A stretch of 64,000 bases of DNA from DATIXJ01 sp963714795 (GCA_963714795.1 CAVQPS010000008.1:550980-614979), one strand, 5' to 3'; counted from the first letter of the stretch, positions 17,673 through 26,163 are shown. A program made the numbers and translations. Notes: generated by a model not told the origin, from the letters alone.

Positions 17673-18623
17673 ATGAAAGCAAAATTCACATACATATATC
17701 TGGTAATATTATTTTTTAGTACCGTTTGCACGCTGACTGCCCAGTGGATGCAATCAAATGGTTTGACAAATGATCCGACGTTCAAACCTTATGGAGATTG
17801 GATAACATCTTTCGCTGTCAGCGGCACGAATCTCTTTGCTGGAACTGAGAGCGACGGTGTTTTTCTTTCCACGGATAACGGAACAAACTGGATTGCCCTC
17901 AATTCAGGTTTGGACGATTTGCATATAATCACTCTTTTAATGAACGGTACAAATCTCTTTGCCGGTACAGGTATCGGGGCTTTCATTTCATCCAATAACG
18001 GTACGAGCTGGACTGCAGTCCATATTGGCTTACCTAACGGTTGGGGAGTGAGTGCTTTGGGGATGAGTACTAACGGGACAGGCGGAACGAATCTCTTTGT
18101 AGGATCTTGGAATGGGTATATTTTTCGATCCACTGATAACGGCACAACATGGACTCAGGTGAATTCGAGTTCTTGGTTTCCCTCTGTTACGACTTTTGCC
18201 TCTAATAGCAATAAAATCTTTGCTGGAACGAACGGCAATGGAATTTTTCTTTCTACCAACAACGGCAGCAACTGGATTGCTGTGGATTCGGGCTTGACGC
18301 ATGGCAATGTTAAGTCGCTTGCCTTTTTGGGAGAGAATCTCTTCGCCGGAACTGATGGTGGCGTCTTTCTATCTACCAATAATGGCACGAGTTGGTCTGC
18401 TGTGAATTCGGGCCTGAACGATATTCAAATTTCTGCTCTTGCTGTCTCCGGCACAAATCTCTTTGCCGGAACTGGTTATGGGGGGATTTTTCTTTCGTCT
18501 AATAACGGGGCAAGCTGGAATGCTGTCAACTCTGGTTTGACATATTCTTCTATCAATGAAACATACCCCACTGTCTTCGACTTTGTAGTGATGCCCGATC
18601 TCCACCTGATGGAAATGGAATGA
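17673..18623 (+). pseudogene. Secreted propeller-like repeat protein, 5' part of a frameshifted gene
   Basis: Start taken at ATG 17673 (the open frame reaches GTG 17664). A signal peptide covers residues 1-24 ('FFSTVCTLTAQ'). Six repeats of ~40 residues follow, each of the form 'GTNLFAGT..GVFLSTNNGTSW.AVNSGL', the BNR/Ycf48-like beta-propeller blade common in FCB secreted proteins. After the sixth blade the frame runs into an atypical tail ('VMPDLHLMEME') and stops. The expected T9SS tail is present immediately downstream in another frame, with an ATGA overlap. One indel between about 18560 and 18620, possibly with loss of blades, explains this; a sequencing error is also possible. Together they would make one T9SS-exported surface protein. 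Confidence 0.7.
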
Positions 18624-18910
18624 TATCACCACGTACTGTGTTACCGACTGAATTCACTCTGAGCCAATCATATCCCAACCCGTTCAATCCCACGGTAACA
18701 ATCCAGTACGGTCTTCGTATCCAAAGTCGAGTTTCATTGAAGATCTATAATATACTTGGTCAGGTCGTCGCAACGTTAAAAGATGGAGTAGAGCCAGCAG
18801 GATATAAGTCGGTCATATGGAACGCCAATAACTTTTCAAGCGGTGTATACTTCTACCGACTGACTACCGGTGATTTTGTGCAAACGAAAAAGATGTTGCT
18901 GGTGAAGTAG
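18620..18910 (+). pseudogene. T9SS C-terminal sorting domain, 3' part of the frameshifted gene
   Basis: 96 codons. It begins in the -1/+2 frame relative to the preceding gene and holds a full T9SS type A-like tail: 'TEFTLSQSYPNPFNPTVTIQ', 'LKIYNILGQVVATL', 'SSGVYFYRL', ending 'KKMLLVK'. It has no signal peptide of its own and cannot be exported alone. The frame is open upstream only to a TGA at 18557, so the frameshift must lie in that short interval. Annotate as the C-terminus of the repeat protein. Confidence 0.75.
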
Positions 18911-18992
18911 GGTTTAATTAGGTAAACGCAGATTCTGATTTGGTTTGTTTGAGTAACAACAACCAGTTATATGACTTCAAAGGAATTTTCAT

Positions 18993-19490
18993 ATGATGAG
19001 AAGATTTTTTTATCTGACCATATTTATTTTCCAATCATATGTTTTTGCTCAACCGGCTATATGGACTGTCAGCTACTTTCAAGGTGAGAGAGATACTATT
19101 ATTTCCCTCCAGCATTGCCGGCTTATCAGTGTCAGTGCAGATTCTCTGAAAATACAAACCGATTCATCTGAACGGGAAGTCCCGATCTATTTACTGAAAG
19201 AACTTTCGTATCCCAGTCCCGGAGGTTTTCACTTTCTGCCGATAGTTATCGGGTCGGCATTGGGATTGTCTCTCGGGCTCTGTCTTAGCGGCTCGAACGA
19301 CGAAACTCAAAATGTCGGTGAACCAAGTGCAAGAACAACCGCAATGTATGCAATCATTGGGGGCGGCATTGGATTGATGAAATCGGTGGATGAAGAAACA
19401 ACGAGGTATAAACTCCCATTCGGTTTATCGAATCCGGAAAAACGTAAGATCATCGAAAATATTCTTGACGGAGAAAAGAAAATTCAATAA
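18993..19490 (+). CDS. Exported or membrane hypothetical protein
   Basis: 165 residues. A signal peptide ends 'SYVFAQ' (~residue 19). A short beta region ('DSLKIQTDSSEREVPIYLLK') follows, then two Gly-rich hydrophobic stretches, 'FLPIVIGSALGLSLGLCLSG' and 'AMYAIIGGGIGLMKS', which look like a glycine-zipper hairpin in a membrane. The C-terminus is charged. I do not recognise a family; similar layouts occur in small outer-membrane-associated proteins of this group. Start is ATG 18993, with a second ATG directly following. Confidence 0.6.
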   Translation: MMRRFFYLTIFIFQSYVFAQPAIWTVSYFQGERDTIISLQHCRLISVSADSLKIQTDSSEREVPIYLLKELSYPSPGGFHFLPIVIGSALGLSLGLCLSGSNDETQNVGEPSARTTAMYAIIGGGIGLMKSVDEETTRYKLPFGLSNPEKRKIIENILDGEKKIQ

Positions 19491-19576
19491 CAGACTTGTT
19501 TGCTCCGTTGAATCACCGGTAATGCCTCAATTTAGAATACCCCGTCTTTCCGAAACGATTCTATTCGGAATCTAAA

Positions 19577-19757
19577 CTACGCAAGCTCAGAATAGATGCT
19601 GAATAAAAGCATTTCAGCAAGACGGGAGATTTCGGGATAGGTGATCTCAGGAAATTGGGACACCACCCAATCACCGCCCGGATTGGTCGATGTCTCCCAC
19701 AACAGATATGTATTTCCCGAAACATTTTTTAGCTGAAAGTTGTAGTAAATCTTTATT
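19577..19757 (-). pseudogene. Possible C-terminal gene remnant, minus strand
   Basis: An open frame of about 60 codons ending TAG at 19577, with no start codon before an upstream TGA at 19758-19760. The translation is strikingly protein-like: 'FQLKNVSGNTYLLWETSTN' followed by 'GGDWVVSQFPEITYPEIS' and an amphipathic tail. It may be the end of a gene lost to deletion. Family unknown. Low confidence, because an open frame this short can arise by chance. Confidence 0.3.
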
Positions 19758-19822
19758 CATAGTATACTGTAGTCTGAAGTGTAATCACAAACGACGGAGC
19801 GGGACCAATTTTCATTTATCAT

Positions 19823-20536
19823 ATGGAAGATCTCATACCATTCAAAGGTCGATTGCTTTCCGGTGCTTTTAAACTGAATTTCCTTGGGCGTTCAGGAAAT
19901 GTTTATGTTATGGACAACCACAGGGCTGCACTCTGGTGCTGGTTCCAACACGTAAAGAAGAACGAGAAAGTCAACCTCTTCCACATGGACAGACATACGG
20001 ATACCTACTACGGTGACATCGAGATCCAAAAGCCGCAACTACCGGATTTGTGGTCGGTCACTCTCAACGATTATCTTGAGAAGTCGTATAACGACAAACA
20101 TGGCAAATCGCTTCTGATCAGTTGGGTAAATTATCTTTCCCTTTTTCTCGAATGCTATCCTCAATTAATTGAGAATGCCTGGTTTGCCACACATGAACTA
20201 AAGAATGAACCTCGTTTTCATACGATCGTCAAGCCGGAGTATCATACCATTCCTGTTGCATTGGAAAACTGCCTGAGTGACGACAAATTGTCCTGTATCG
20301 TCAACATCGATATCGATTACTTCTTCTTCAAACCAAACAATTCTTATGATATCCTCCTGAGCGACGAATATCTTAATGCCATTGCCGGCGTTCTCAGGAA
20401 ACATCTTGCATCCGGAAAAATATTAGTGTTAACAATAGCACTGAGTCCGGATTTCTGCGGCGGCTGGCAAAACGCTGAATCGCTCTGTGTAAAGTTCTGT
20501 CATAACATGGGCATAGATTTTTCGCTGCCCAATTGA
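19823..20536 (+). CDS. UPF0489 family protein
   Basis: 237 residues. Matches the UPF0489 family (C5orf22-like), which has an arginase/deacetylase-like fold: 'VYVMDNHRAALWCW', 'NLFHMDRHTD', 'CIVNIDIDYFF' and 'LTIALSPDFCGGW'. The His/Asp clusters suggest a metal site, but no reaction is established for the family. No Shine-Dalgarno is obvious. Monocistronic; the surrounding intergenic DNA is long. Confidence 0.85.
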   Translation: MEDLIPFKGRLLSGAFKLNFLGRSGNVYVMDNHRAALWCWFQHVKKNEKVNLFHMDRHTDTYYGDIEIQKPQLPDLWSVTLNDYLEKSYNDKHGKSLLISWVNYLSLFLECYPQLIENAWFATHELKNEPRFHTIVKPEYHTIPVALENCLSDDKLSCIVNIDIDYFFFKPNNSYDILLSDEYLNAIAGVLRKHLASGKILVLTIALSPDFCGGWQNAESLCVKFCHNMGIDFSLPN

Positions 20537-20822
20537 ATACAGCGGTGATGAAAAGTGATTTCTTTATTGACGGCTATCTCCGGCGAATTTTGTTTGATTT
20601 GGTTAAGTTAGAAATCATTGAATGAGGATCAAATGCCGATCGGCTTATTTGAAATAGTCTTAAATAAGCTTAGCTTTGATTGGCCAAAATAAATAATTGC
20701 CTTTGTTATTAAGAATGCAAGTCAATTATAATCGGTGTCAGTTGAAGTGTGTTTACTGCTAACAGATTGCTAACGGTTCCCTCCGCAAGCGGGTTTCGGC
20801 AAGAAAAAAAATGCTTACATCG

Positions 20823-20895
20823 TGCCCCCAACGAGATTCGAACTCGTGTTACAAGCTTGAAAAGCTCGTGTCCTAGGCCTCTAGACGATGGGGGC
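20823..20895 (-). tRNA. tRNA-Glu (anticodon TTC)
   Basis: On the minus strand: acceptor GCCCCCA/TGGGGGC, anticodon arm CGAGC-TTTTCAA-GCTTG giving anticodon TTC, T loop TTCGAAT, discriminator A. It lies 86 bp downstream of tRNA-His on the same strand, probably one transcript, and is followed on that strand by a T run (around 20804-20812). Confidence 0.97.
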
Positions 20896-20981
20896 TGAAC
20901 ATATCAAAAGTCAAAATGCAAAAGGAAAAAATGATGCTCCTTGTGTAGCCTTTTTGACTTTTTCTTTTTGAATTGGCTCGG

Positions 20982-21057
20982 GGTGTCCAGTGGGACTTGA
21001 ACCCACGACCTCCAGGGCCACAACCTGGCGTTCTAACCAAACTGAACTATGGACACC
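20982..21057 (-). tRNA. tRNA-His (anticodon GTG)
   Basis: On the minus strand: acceptor GTGTCCA/TGGACAC with the extra G-1 opposite C73 that marks histidine tRNAs, anticodon arm CCAGG-TTGTGGC-CCTGG giving anticodon GTG, T arm GTGGG-TTCAAGT-CCCAC. CCA is not encoded. Confidence 0.97.
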
Positions 21058-21070
21058 ATGAAGATGGCTT

Positions 21071-21101
21071 CCAAGATACTCAAATTTTGAACGATAATCA
21101 A
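21071..21101 (-). promoter_or_regulatory. Predicted tRNA-His/tRNA-Glu promoter
   Basis: On the minus strand TTGATT (21101-21096), 17-bp spacer, TATCTTGG (21078-21071), 14 bp before the tRNA-His 5' end. The tight placement in front of a certain RNA gene makes this one of the better-supported promoters. Confidence 0.65.
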
Positions 21102-21133
21102 GGAAATTTCTTGCACTATGCTTTCTGAAGGAT

Positions 21134-21165
21134 TTGACAGAAGGGCTTGCTCCCTTTTAATTTTG
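21134..21165 (+). promoter_or_regulatory. Predicted promoter of the metal-uptake operon
   Basis: TTGACA (21134-21139), 18-bp spacer, TAATTTTG (21158-21165), a perfect TAnnTTTG. About 165 bp before the first ATG (21332). No clear Zur, Fur or DtxR palindrome was found next to it. Confidence 0.6.
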
Positions 21166-21331
21166 CCTCAAAGCAGCTTCATAAGAATTATTATTCAAAT
21201 TTTGCTGGAACAAAAAAGATATTTCGGTGGTTTAGAAGGAAAATAAAACCGCCTCGTGTTTTTCTCAAGTAAAAAAAAGACTATTGGACGATTTGCTCTT
21301 TTGGATAAAAATCGATACCTTTTTTACTCGT

Positions 21332-21676
21332 ATGAGTGTAAACAACGTCGTTCATAAGTCGATAATTGTGTGTCTTTTGCTCTGCTACGTTTTCAGCATG
21401 CAATTATCGGCGTTTCATACCCATCCGGCAAATTATGCCGCACCCTTGACGAGTATCGTTCAGATCGGTTATAACCAAACGCCGTCAGAAAATCATTCAA
21501 CATTCTGCGAGATCTGTTTTCAAATTAATTCGAATCAGGTCTTCTTTTCTCCCCAGCTTCTCTTTCATACAATTCTTCCTGTTGTTGCAAGCACATATTC
21601 CGATGTCCTTGCGGCACCCCTTATTGTTCTCTTCAGTCCGGTACAGGGACGTGACCCGCCGGGCCGCTTCCTTTGA
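21332..21676 (+). CDS. Small Cys-containing membrane protein, DUF2946-like
   Basis: 114 residues from ATG 21332 (the frame is open to a TTG at 21284). An N-terminal hydrophobic segment 'IIVCLLLCYVFSMQL' is followed by 'FHTHPAN', then a 'CEICFQI' CxxC, a second hydrophobic stretch, and a C-terminal 'GRDPPGRFL'. This order (membrane anchor, CxxC, aromatic Arg-Pro-Pro end) resembles small DUF2946-type proteins found beside metal-uptake genes. It is first in a probable operon with a porin-like protein and a metal ABC system, suggesting a metal-linked role. Assignment to a named family is tentative. Confidence 0.5.
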   Translation: MSVNNVVHKSIIVCLLLCYVFSMQLSAFHTHPANYAAPLTSIVQIGYNQTPSENHSTFCEICFQINSNQVFFSPQLLFHTILPVVASTYSDVLAAPLIVLFSPVQGRDPPGRFL

Positions 21677-21751
21677 CGAATCGACTTTTATTCTTGTTCG
21701 TGCAAGAAGAGTAACAAAATTTTTTAGAATTTTTAATTGAAAGGAAGCATC

Positions 21752-23131
21752 ATGAGATGTACCGTCTGCGTTATGTTGTTTATAATTTTGTGCGTGTCGA
21801 TCTCCGCTCAGGCGCAAGAGAATGATCAATCAAAAGAGCAGGAGCTTCAGAATTTACGCGCGGAAGTAAACCAGTTACATAAAGATTTGGATTCACTGCG
21901 GTTGCAAATGCCTTCCACGGATGCGACCCAGTCGGATGAAGTCGATCTTCTCGAAGAACGGCTCGATAAGAGATTGCAGGAACTCGAAAGCAAGATCGAT
22001 GCAGTTTCACGCAGTATGGCGCCGATCGCTTTCAACCCGAAGATGGTGACGGCAGTGAATTTTGCCGGACGTGCAGATAATAAAGATGTCTACGATTCGC
22101 CTCTCGGACAAAATATGATCAGCGACCGGTTTTTTTTACGAACCGTTGAAATGGAATTGAGCTCGGCAGTGGATCCGTATGCTTCGGCTTTTGCCGTTAT
22201 CTCGCTTGAGAACGAAGCGGGCCAGAATTTCGGCATCGATGCAGAAGAAGCATATGGTCTCATCAAACGACTGCCAATTTTGGAATCTGCTCCGTTAGGA
22301 TTGAAGGTCAAGATCGGAAAATACCGTGCTTCGTTGGGATTGGACAACAAGATTCACATCCATGATCTTCCCTGGACGACACGCCCGCTGATTGTTTCGC
22401 AATATCTCGGAACGGATCACGGTGAATTTTTTGAATCCGGGTTCAACCCGACCGGTATCGATCTGGATTTTTATCTGCCGAATCCTATTCCGGGAACAAC
22501 GCTGGAAATGAATCTCGATGTCGTACGCTCCGGCGATATTGCTATTTCGAATGCCAATCTCTCGATGCCCGTCAATTCGGGGATGCTTATGCCTAATGTG
22601 CGGCAGCCGGCATATATCGGACACGTGAATCTCTCGAAAGACTGGAACAACGTTTCTCTCTTAACATTAGGCGCAAGTGCGTACGATGAGAGCGGAGATT
22701 TTGCAACGCATGTGTACGGAGTTGATCTGACATACAAATGGTCGCCGTCGGAGGAACGCGAATCGCATTCGATCGTTGCGGGTGGTGAAGCCCTTATCGT
22801 TGATCATATGGCTGTCGATACTACCGGCGGTGATCATCTCAACAGGATTCATCCGTTCGGATGGTTTGCGTATTTGCAGTATCAGACATCATACTGGTTG
22901 TATCTCGGTACTCGGTACGATTGGATTGAGGATCCGGGTAATAATGATCTGATAACGAGAAATGTCGGTGTGTACGCCAGTTATTATACGACTGAATTCC
23001 TGAGATTCCGCATCGGGTTTGAACATCGCCAAAGCGATATTCCTGCACAGGATAATCTCAATACACTTATTTTCGATCTCAATCTGGTCTTCGGTTCACA
23101 TCCGACCGAACCGTATTGGGTCAATAAATAA
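21752..23131 (+). CDS. Outer-membrane porin-like protein with N-terminal coiled coil
   Basis: 459 residues from ATG 21752 (AAAGGA upstream). The signal peptide ends 'ISAQAQ' (~residue 19). Residues ~22-85 form a heptad-like coiled coil ('EQELQNLRAEVNQLHKDLDS', then 'LLEERLDKRLQELESKID'), as in trimeric porins anchored to peptidoglycan. The rest is an alternating beta-strand barrel ending in an aromatic-containing strand ('SHPTEPYWVNK'). Located between the Cys protein and the metal-binding protein, it probably admits metal ions or chelates through the outer membrane. It lacks a TonB box and plug, so it is not a TonB-dependent receptor. Confidence 0.75.
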   Translation: MRCTVCVMLFIILCVSISAQAQENDQSKEQELQNLRAEVNQLHKDLDSLRLQMPSTDATQSDEVDLLEERLDKRLQELESKIDAVSRSMAPIAFNPKMVTAVNFAGRADNKDVYDSPLGQNMISDRFFLRTVEMELSSAVDPYASAFAVISLENEAGQNFGIDAEEAYGLIKRLPILESAPLGLKVKIGKYRASLGLDNKIHIHDLPWTTRPLIVSQYLGTDHGEFFESGFNPTGIDLDFYLPNPIPGTTLEMNLDVVRSGDIAISNANLSMPVNSGMLMPNVRQPAYIGHVNLSKDWNNVSLLTLGASAYDESGDFATHVYGVDLTYKWSPSEERESHSIVAGGEALIVDHMAVDTTGGDHLNRIHPFGWFAYLQYQTSYWLYLGTRYDWIEDPGNNDLITRNVGVYASYYTTEFLRFRIGFEHRQSDIPAQDNLNTLIFDLNLVFGSHPTEPYWVNK

Positions 23132-23158
23132 AAATTGTCAACTTAAAGGAATAAGGAT

Positions 23159-24190
23159 ATGAAAAAGATTTCGGGTATCATCATCGTTGTTCTGATGTTG
23201 TTATTCAATTTTCATCCCGCAGATGCAAAAGACGGGAAAATGAAAATTGTCACGACGCTCAATTATTTGCGGTATCTGGCGCAGGAAGTCGGCGGGGATA
23301 AAGTCGAAGCGTTTGCCCTTGCCAATCCGAAACAAGATCCGCATTACGTCACACCGACTCCCCGGATGAATCAGCTTGCTTCCGATGCCGATTTATTTAT
23401 CGAGAACGGGCTTTCGCTTGACATCTGGGCGAAGAATGTTCTGGATGCATCCGGTAATCCGAAAGTCCAGCCGGGAGGTTTAGGACATCTTGTTGCGACA
23501 ACAAACTGTCCCGTCAAAGAACTTCCGACGGAAGTTTCGCGTTCGTGGGGAGATATTCATCCGCAGGGAAACCCGCACATCTGGCTGGATCCATTCAATG
23601 TCAAAATTATTGCCGAGAATATCGGCAACCGGCTTAAGCAACTTGATCCGAATGATGCGGCATATTTTCAATCGAGAATTGACGACTATAAACACAAAGT
23701 GGATGTTGCCATGTTCGGAGAAGATTTGCTGAAGGCGATCGGGAAGTCTGCCGGCGATATTCTGACCCGGAAAGCGAAAGACAATGAGCTGATACCGTGG
23801 CTGAAGACAAAACACCTGTACGAAAAATTAGGCGGCTGGCAAAAGAAAGCGGAGCCGTTGAACGGTGTGAAGATCATGTCGTATCATAAAACATATATTT
23901 ATTTTGCCGATTGTTTTGGATTTCAGATTGCCGGTGAGCTGGAAGAAAAACCCGGGATACCGCCCCCGCCGCAGCACCGGGATGAAATTGTCGAGCAGAT
24001 CAAGCGTGAAGGAATTAAAGTTATTTTGAATGATAATTTTTATTCACGGGAAGCTGCGGATTATGTTGCGAGTAAAACGGATGCAAAAGTCGTTATCACG
24101 TATGTCGATGTCGGTGCAGTTGAAACAGTCGATACGTATGAGAAATTGATAACCTATTTGATGGAACAGATCGAACAAGCGGTAAAGTAA
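23159..24190 (+). CDS. Metal ABC transporter substrate-binding protein (TroA/ZnuA family)
   Basis: 343 residues. A signal peptide ends 'HPADA' (~residue 23). Metal ligands characteristic of cluster A-I binding proteins are visible: His62 in 'QDPHYVTPTP', His140 in 'GNPHIWLDP', His243 in 'SYHKTYIYF'; the fourth acidic ligand is expected near residues 290-320. There is no His-rich loop as in ZnuA, so Zn, Mn or Fe are all possible. A good AAGGA precedes the start. It delivers ions in the periplasm to the permease 28 bp downstream. Confidence 0.93.
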   Translation: MKKISGIIIVVLMLLFNFHPADAKDGKMKIVTTLNYLRYLAQEVGGDKVEAFALANPKQDPHYVTPTPRMNQLASDADLFIENGLSLDIWAKNVLDASGNPKVQPGGLGHLVATTNCPVKELPTEVSRSWGDIHPQGNPHIWLDPFNVKIIAENIGNRLKQLDPNDAAYFQSRIDDYKHKVDVAMFGEDLLKAIGKSAGDILTRKAKDNELIPWLKTKHLYEKLGGWQKKAEPLNGVKIMSYHKTYIYFADCFGFQIAGELEEKPGIPPPPQHRDEIVEQIKREGIKVILNDNFYSREAADYVASKTDAKVVITYVDVGAVETVDTYEKLITYLMEQIEQAVK

Positions 24191-24218
24191 TCATTCAGCT
24201 TTTTTAGGACATTGCATT

Positions 24219-25721
24219 ATGGAACAGTTATTTTATTTACCGAAAACAATGATATGGCCTCTTGCCGCCTGTCTGGTGTTGACCGGTATTCACGTTTATC
24301 TGGGCGTTCATGTCATCGCCCGAAAAGTGATCTTTGTCGATCTGGCGCTCGCTCAGATTGCCGCGTTAGGTACGGTGATTGGAGTTTTGCTCGGTTACGA
24401 AGTCGGTAAGGATACGAATGTCCTGTATCTGTATTCACTTGCTTTTACGATATTCGGTGCGTTCGTCTTTTCTATCACGAGAATGAAAGGTGAAAAGGTT
24501 CCGCATGAGGCGATCATCGGCATTGTCTACGCGGTGACTTTTGCTTCGACGATTCTTGTGCTGTCGAAGAGTGCGTTGGGACCGCAGGAACTTGAGCACA
24601 TTATCAAAGGAGAATTGCTCTGGGTTCAACCATACGTCGTCTTGAAAACCGCGACCATTTACGCACTTGTCGGTATTTTCCATTATATCTTCAGAAAAAA
24701 ATTCATGGCAATATCCCTCGATGTCGATAAAGCCGAAGCATCGGGAATGAATGTGCGATTGTGGGATTTCCTGTTTTATATGTCGTTCGGCTTCGTCATC
24801 ACAAGTTCGGTTGCCATTGCCGGTGTGTTCCTGGTGTTCAGCTATCTCGTCATTCCATCAGTGGGTGCGATGCTCGTCTCGAATAAATTAGGCACACGTC
24901 TGGCTCTCGGATGGATCGGCGGTTCGATTATAAGCTTTATCGGCGTTAAACTTTCGTACGATACCGGATTGCCGACGAGCCCCGCCATCGTCGTTGTGCT
25001 CGCGACGGGATTACTGATCAGCGGCATTTTCCGTTACCTGAGACTTTCCACAAGTCTGGTGCGTGCATTCCGGAATCTAGCTGCGGCGACCGCGGTTGTT
25101 GTGATATTCATTGGAGCAGTTTTTTTCTTCCGGAAAGCCGATGAGAATCCGCTGACGCATACATTGCAGATGTTAAGCAGTCCGCTCAGTACCGATCGCC
25201 AGGCAGCGATCGTCAATCTTGAATTGTATGGAAATGATAAAAGCCAGTGGCTTCCGCTTGCGATTGAAAAGCTGAAAGACCAGGATGCGGAAGTGCGAAA
25301 AGCGTCTGTCGATCTCTTTGCTCACATGAAAGAGCAGACGGCGTTGCCGCAAATCACGGAATTGCTCGACGACAAATCGGATGAAGTTCGCGAGAGTGTC
25401 GTTAATGCGATGAAAGTGATCGGGAACAGCGAATCTGCAATTAAACTTGTCGAGAAGTCGGAGCATGAAGATGACCCGGAAATGAAAACAAGCTTTCTGC
25501 TGACGGCATTAGGTCTGGGAAATCCGAATGCCATTCCCGGCGTCATTCAGATTATCAAAGACGGCGGTATCTTTGCCGACGATGCGAGAAATGCTTTGCA
25601 GAAATATGTTCATGTCGATTTCTCGAAAGATTCTCCGGAAAAAATCCTTCAATGGTGGAATGACCATCGTTCACGATTACAGTGGGATGAAAAAAGTGAA
25701 ATGTTTTCTCTGAAAAATTAA
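24219..25721 (+). CDS. Metal ABC permease (ZnuB-like) fused to a HEAT-repeat domain
   Basis: 500 residues. Residues ~1-290 are an ABC-3 family permease with about eight membrane helices and the motifs 'VIFVDLALAQIAALGTVIG' and 'GVFLVFSYLVIPSVGAMLVS'. Residues ~320-500 are HEAT-like alpha repeats ('KLKDQDAEVRKASVDLFAHM', 'LLDDKSDEVRESVVNAMKVI', 'GLGNPNAIPGVIQIIKDGG'), expected in the cytoplasm. Normal ABC-3 permeases stop after the membrane part. No ATPase gene (ZnuC-like) occurs in this operon or anywhere in the window, so the energy subunit must be encoded elsewhere. The HEAT tail might recruit it or regulate it. Confidence 0.9.
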   Translation: MEQLFYLPKTMIWPLAACLVLTGIHVYLGVHVIARKVIFVDLALAQIAALGTVIGVLLGYEVGKDTNVLYLYSLAFTIFGAFVFSITRMKGEKVPHEAIIGIVYAVTFASTILVLSKSALGPQELEHIIKGELLWVQPYVVLKTATIYALVGIFHYIFRKKFMAISLDVDKAEASGMNVRLWDFLFYMSFGFVITSSVAIAGVFLVFSYLVIPSVGAMLVSNKLGTRLALGWIGGSIISFIGVKLSYDTGLPTSPAIVVVLATGLLISGIFRYLRLSTSLVRAFRNLAAATAVVVIFIGAVFFFRKADENPLTHTLQMLSSPLSTDRQAAIVNLELYGNDKSQWLPLAIEKLKDQDAEVRKASVDLFAHMKEQTALPQITELLDDKSDEVRESVVNAMKVIGNSESAIKLVEKSEHEDDPEMKTSFLLTALGLGNPNAIPGVIQIIKDGGIFADDARNALQKYVHVDFSKDSPEKILQWWNDHRSRLQWDEKSEMFSLKN

Positions 25722-25752
25722 ACGATCGTTAGGTAAAAAAATTTCTTCCTCC

Positions 25753-25784
25753 AAAAACCCCGGTCCGTTCAGGCCGGGGTTTTT
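25753..25784 (+). terminator. Terminator of the metal-uptake operon
   Basis: AAAAACCCCGG, loop, CCGGGGTTTTT; strong stem with poly-T, 32 bp after the permease stop. Confidence 0.9.
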
Positions 25785-25845
25785 GATTTATGGATTACCC
25801 GGGAAGTCATCCGTAAACCTGACACCCATCGCTTTCATTTTTTTC

Positions 25846-25876
25846 TTGACAGGAATCTAAATTTTTCCTATTTTTC
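25846..25876 (+). promoter_or_regulatory. Predicted promoter
   Basis: TTGACA (25846-25851), 17-bp spacer, TATTTTTC (25869-25876). It lies upstream of a possible small RNA that ends at the hairpin of 25963-26013. Confidence 0.6.
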
Positions 25877-25881
25877 GGTAT

Positions 25882-26013
25882 CAGAAAGTGTTTAGTTCGT
25901 TAATATCTTGCGCTAAGACACGGGCGGAAAACAGTGTTGGAGGGTTGCTTGTGCCGGAGAAGAACCTGTAGTTTAGAACATTTTGCAAGAATGTTTTGAG
26001 CTACGGGTTTTTT
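25882..26013 (+). ncRNA. Candidate structured small RNA or attenuated leader
   Basis: About 132 nt between a well-formed promoter and a well-formed terminator, with no open reading frame of note. The terminator stem is AACCTGTAG (25963-25971) with CTACGGGTT (26001-26009), an inner AACATT/AATGTT pair, and a T run. It does not match the 4.5S/SRP, tmRNA or RNase P signatures I know. It could be a 6S-like RNA, another sRNA, or a transcription attenuator for the kinase genes downstream. Confidence 0.4.
25963..26013 (+). terminator. Terminator of the candidate small RNA
   Basis: Long two-part hairpin: outer 9-bp pairing (AACCTGTAG/CTACGGGTT with one G-U), inner 6-bp AACATT/AATGTT, then TTTTTT. It lies 150 bp before any start codon, so it ends a short transcript. 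Confidence 0.75.
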
Positions 26014-26163
26014 ATTTCATATGAGAAATCACTTTTCCTTTAAGGAAATTTTTTTCTGATATTGGTTTTCCTACCCGTACGTCCCGGTCATTTCGAATAC
26101 TTTCGAATCGAGAACTGGTTTCTCGTTTTCAGACAAAATGAAGCGTTCACAGGTTAATCACTC

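Noticed and set aside
18620..18910. Treating the T9SS tail as an independent 96-residue gene
   Set aside because: It has no signal peptide, and such tails act only as C-termini of exported proteins.
23159..25721. Complete zinc ABC transporter
   Set aside because: Binding protein and permease are present, but no ATPase gene exists in the window, so the system is reported as incomplete here.
25921..25980. SRP (4.5S) RNA
   Set aside because: The GGCGGAAAA stretch superficially recalls it, but the conserved GGAA tetraloop helix with its asymmetric internal loop is not present.
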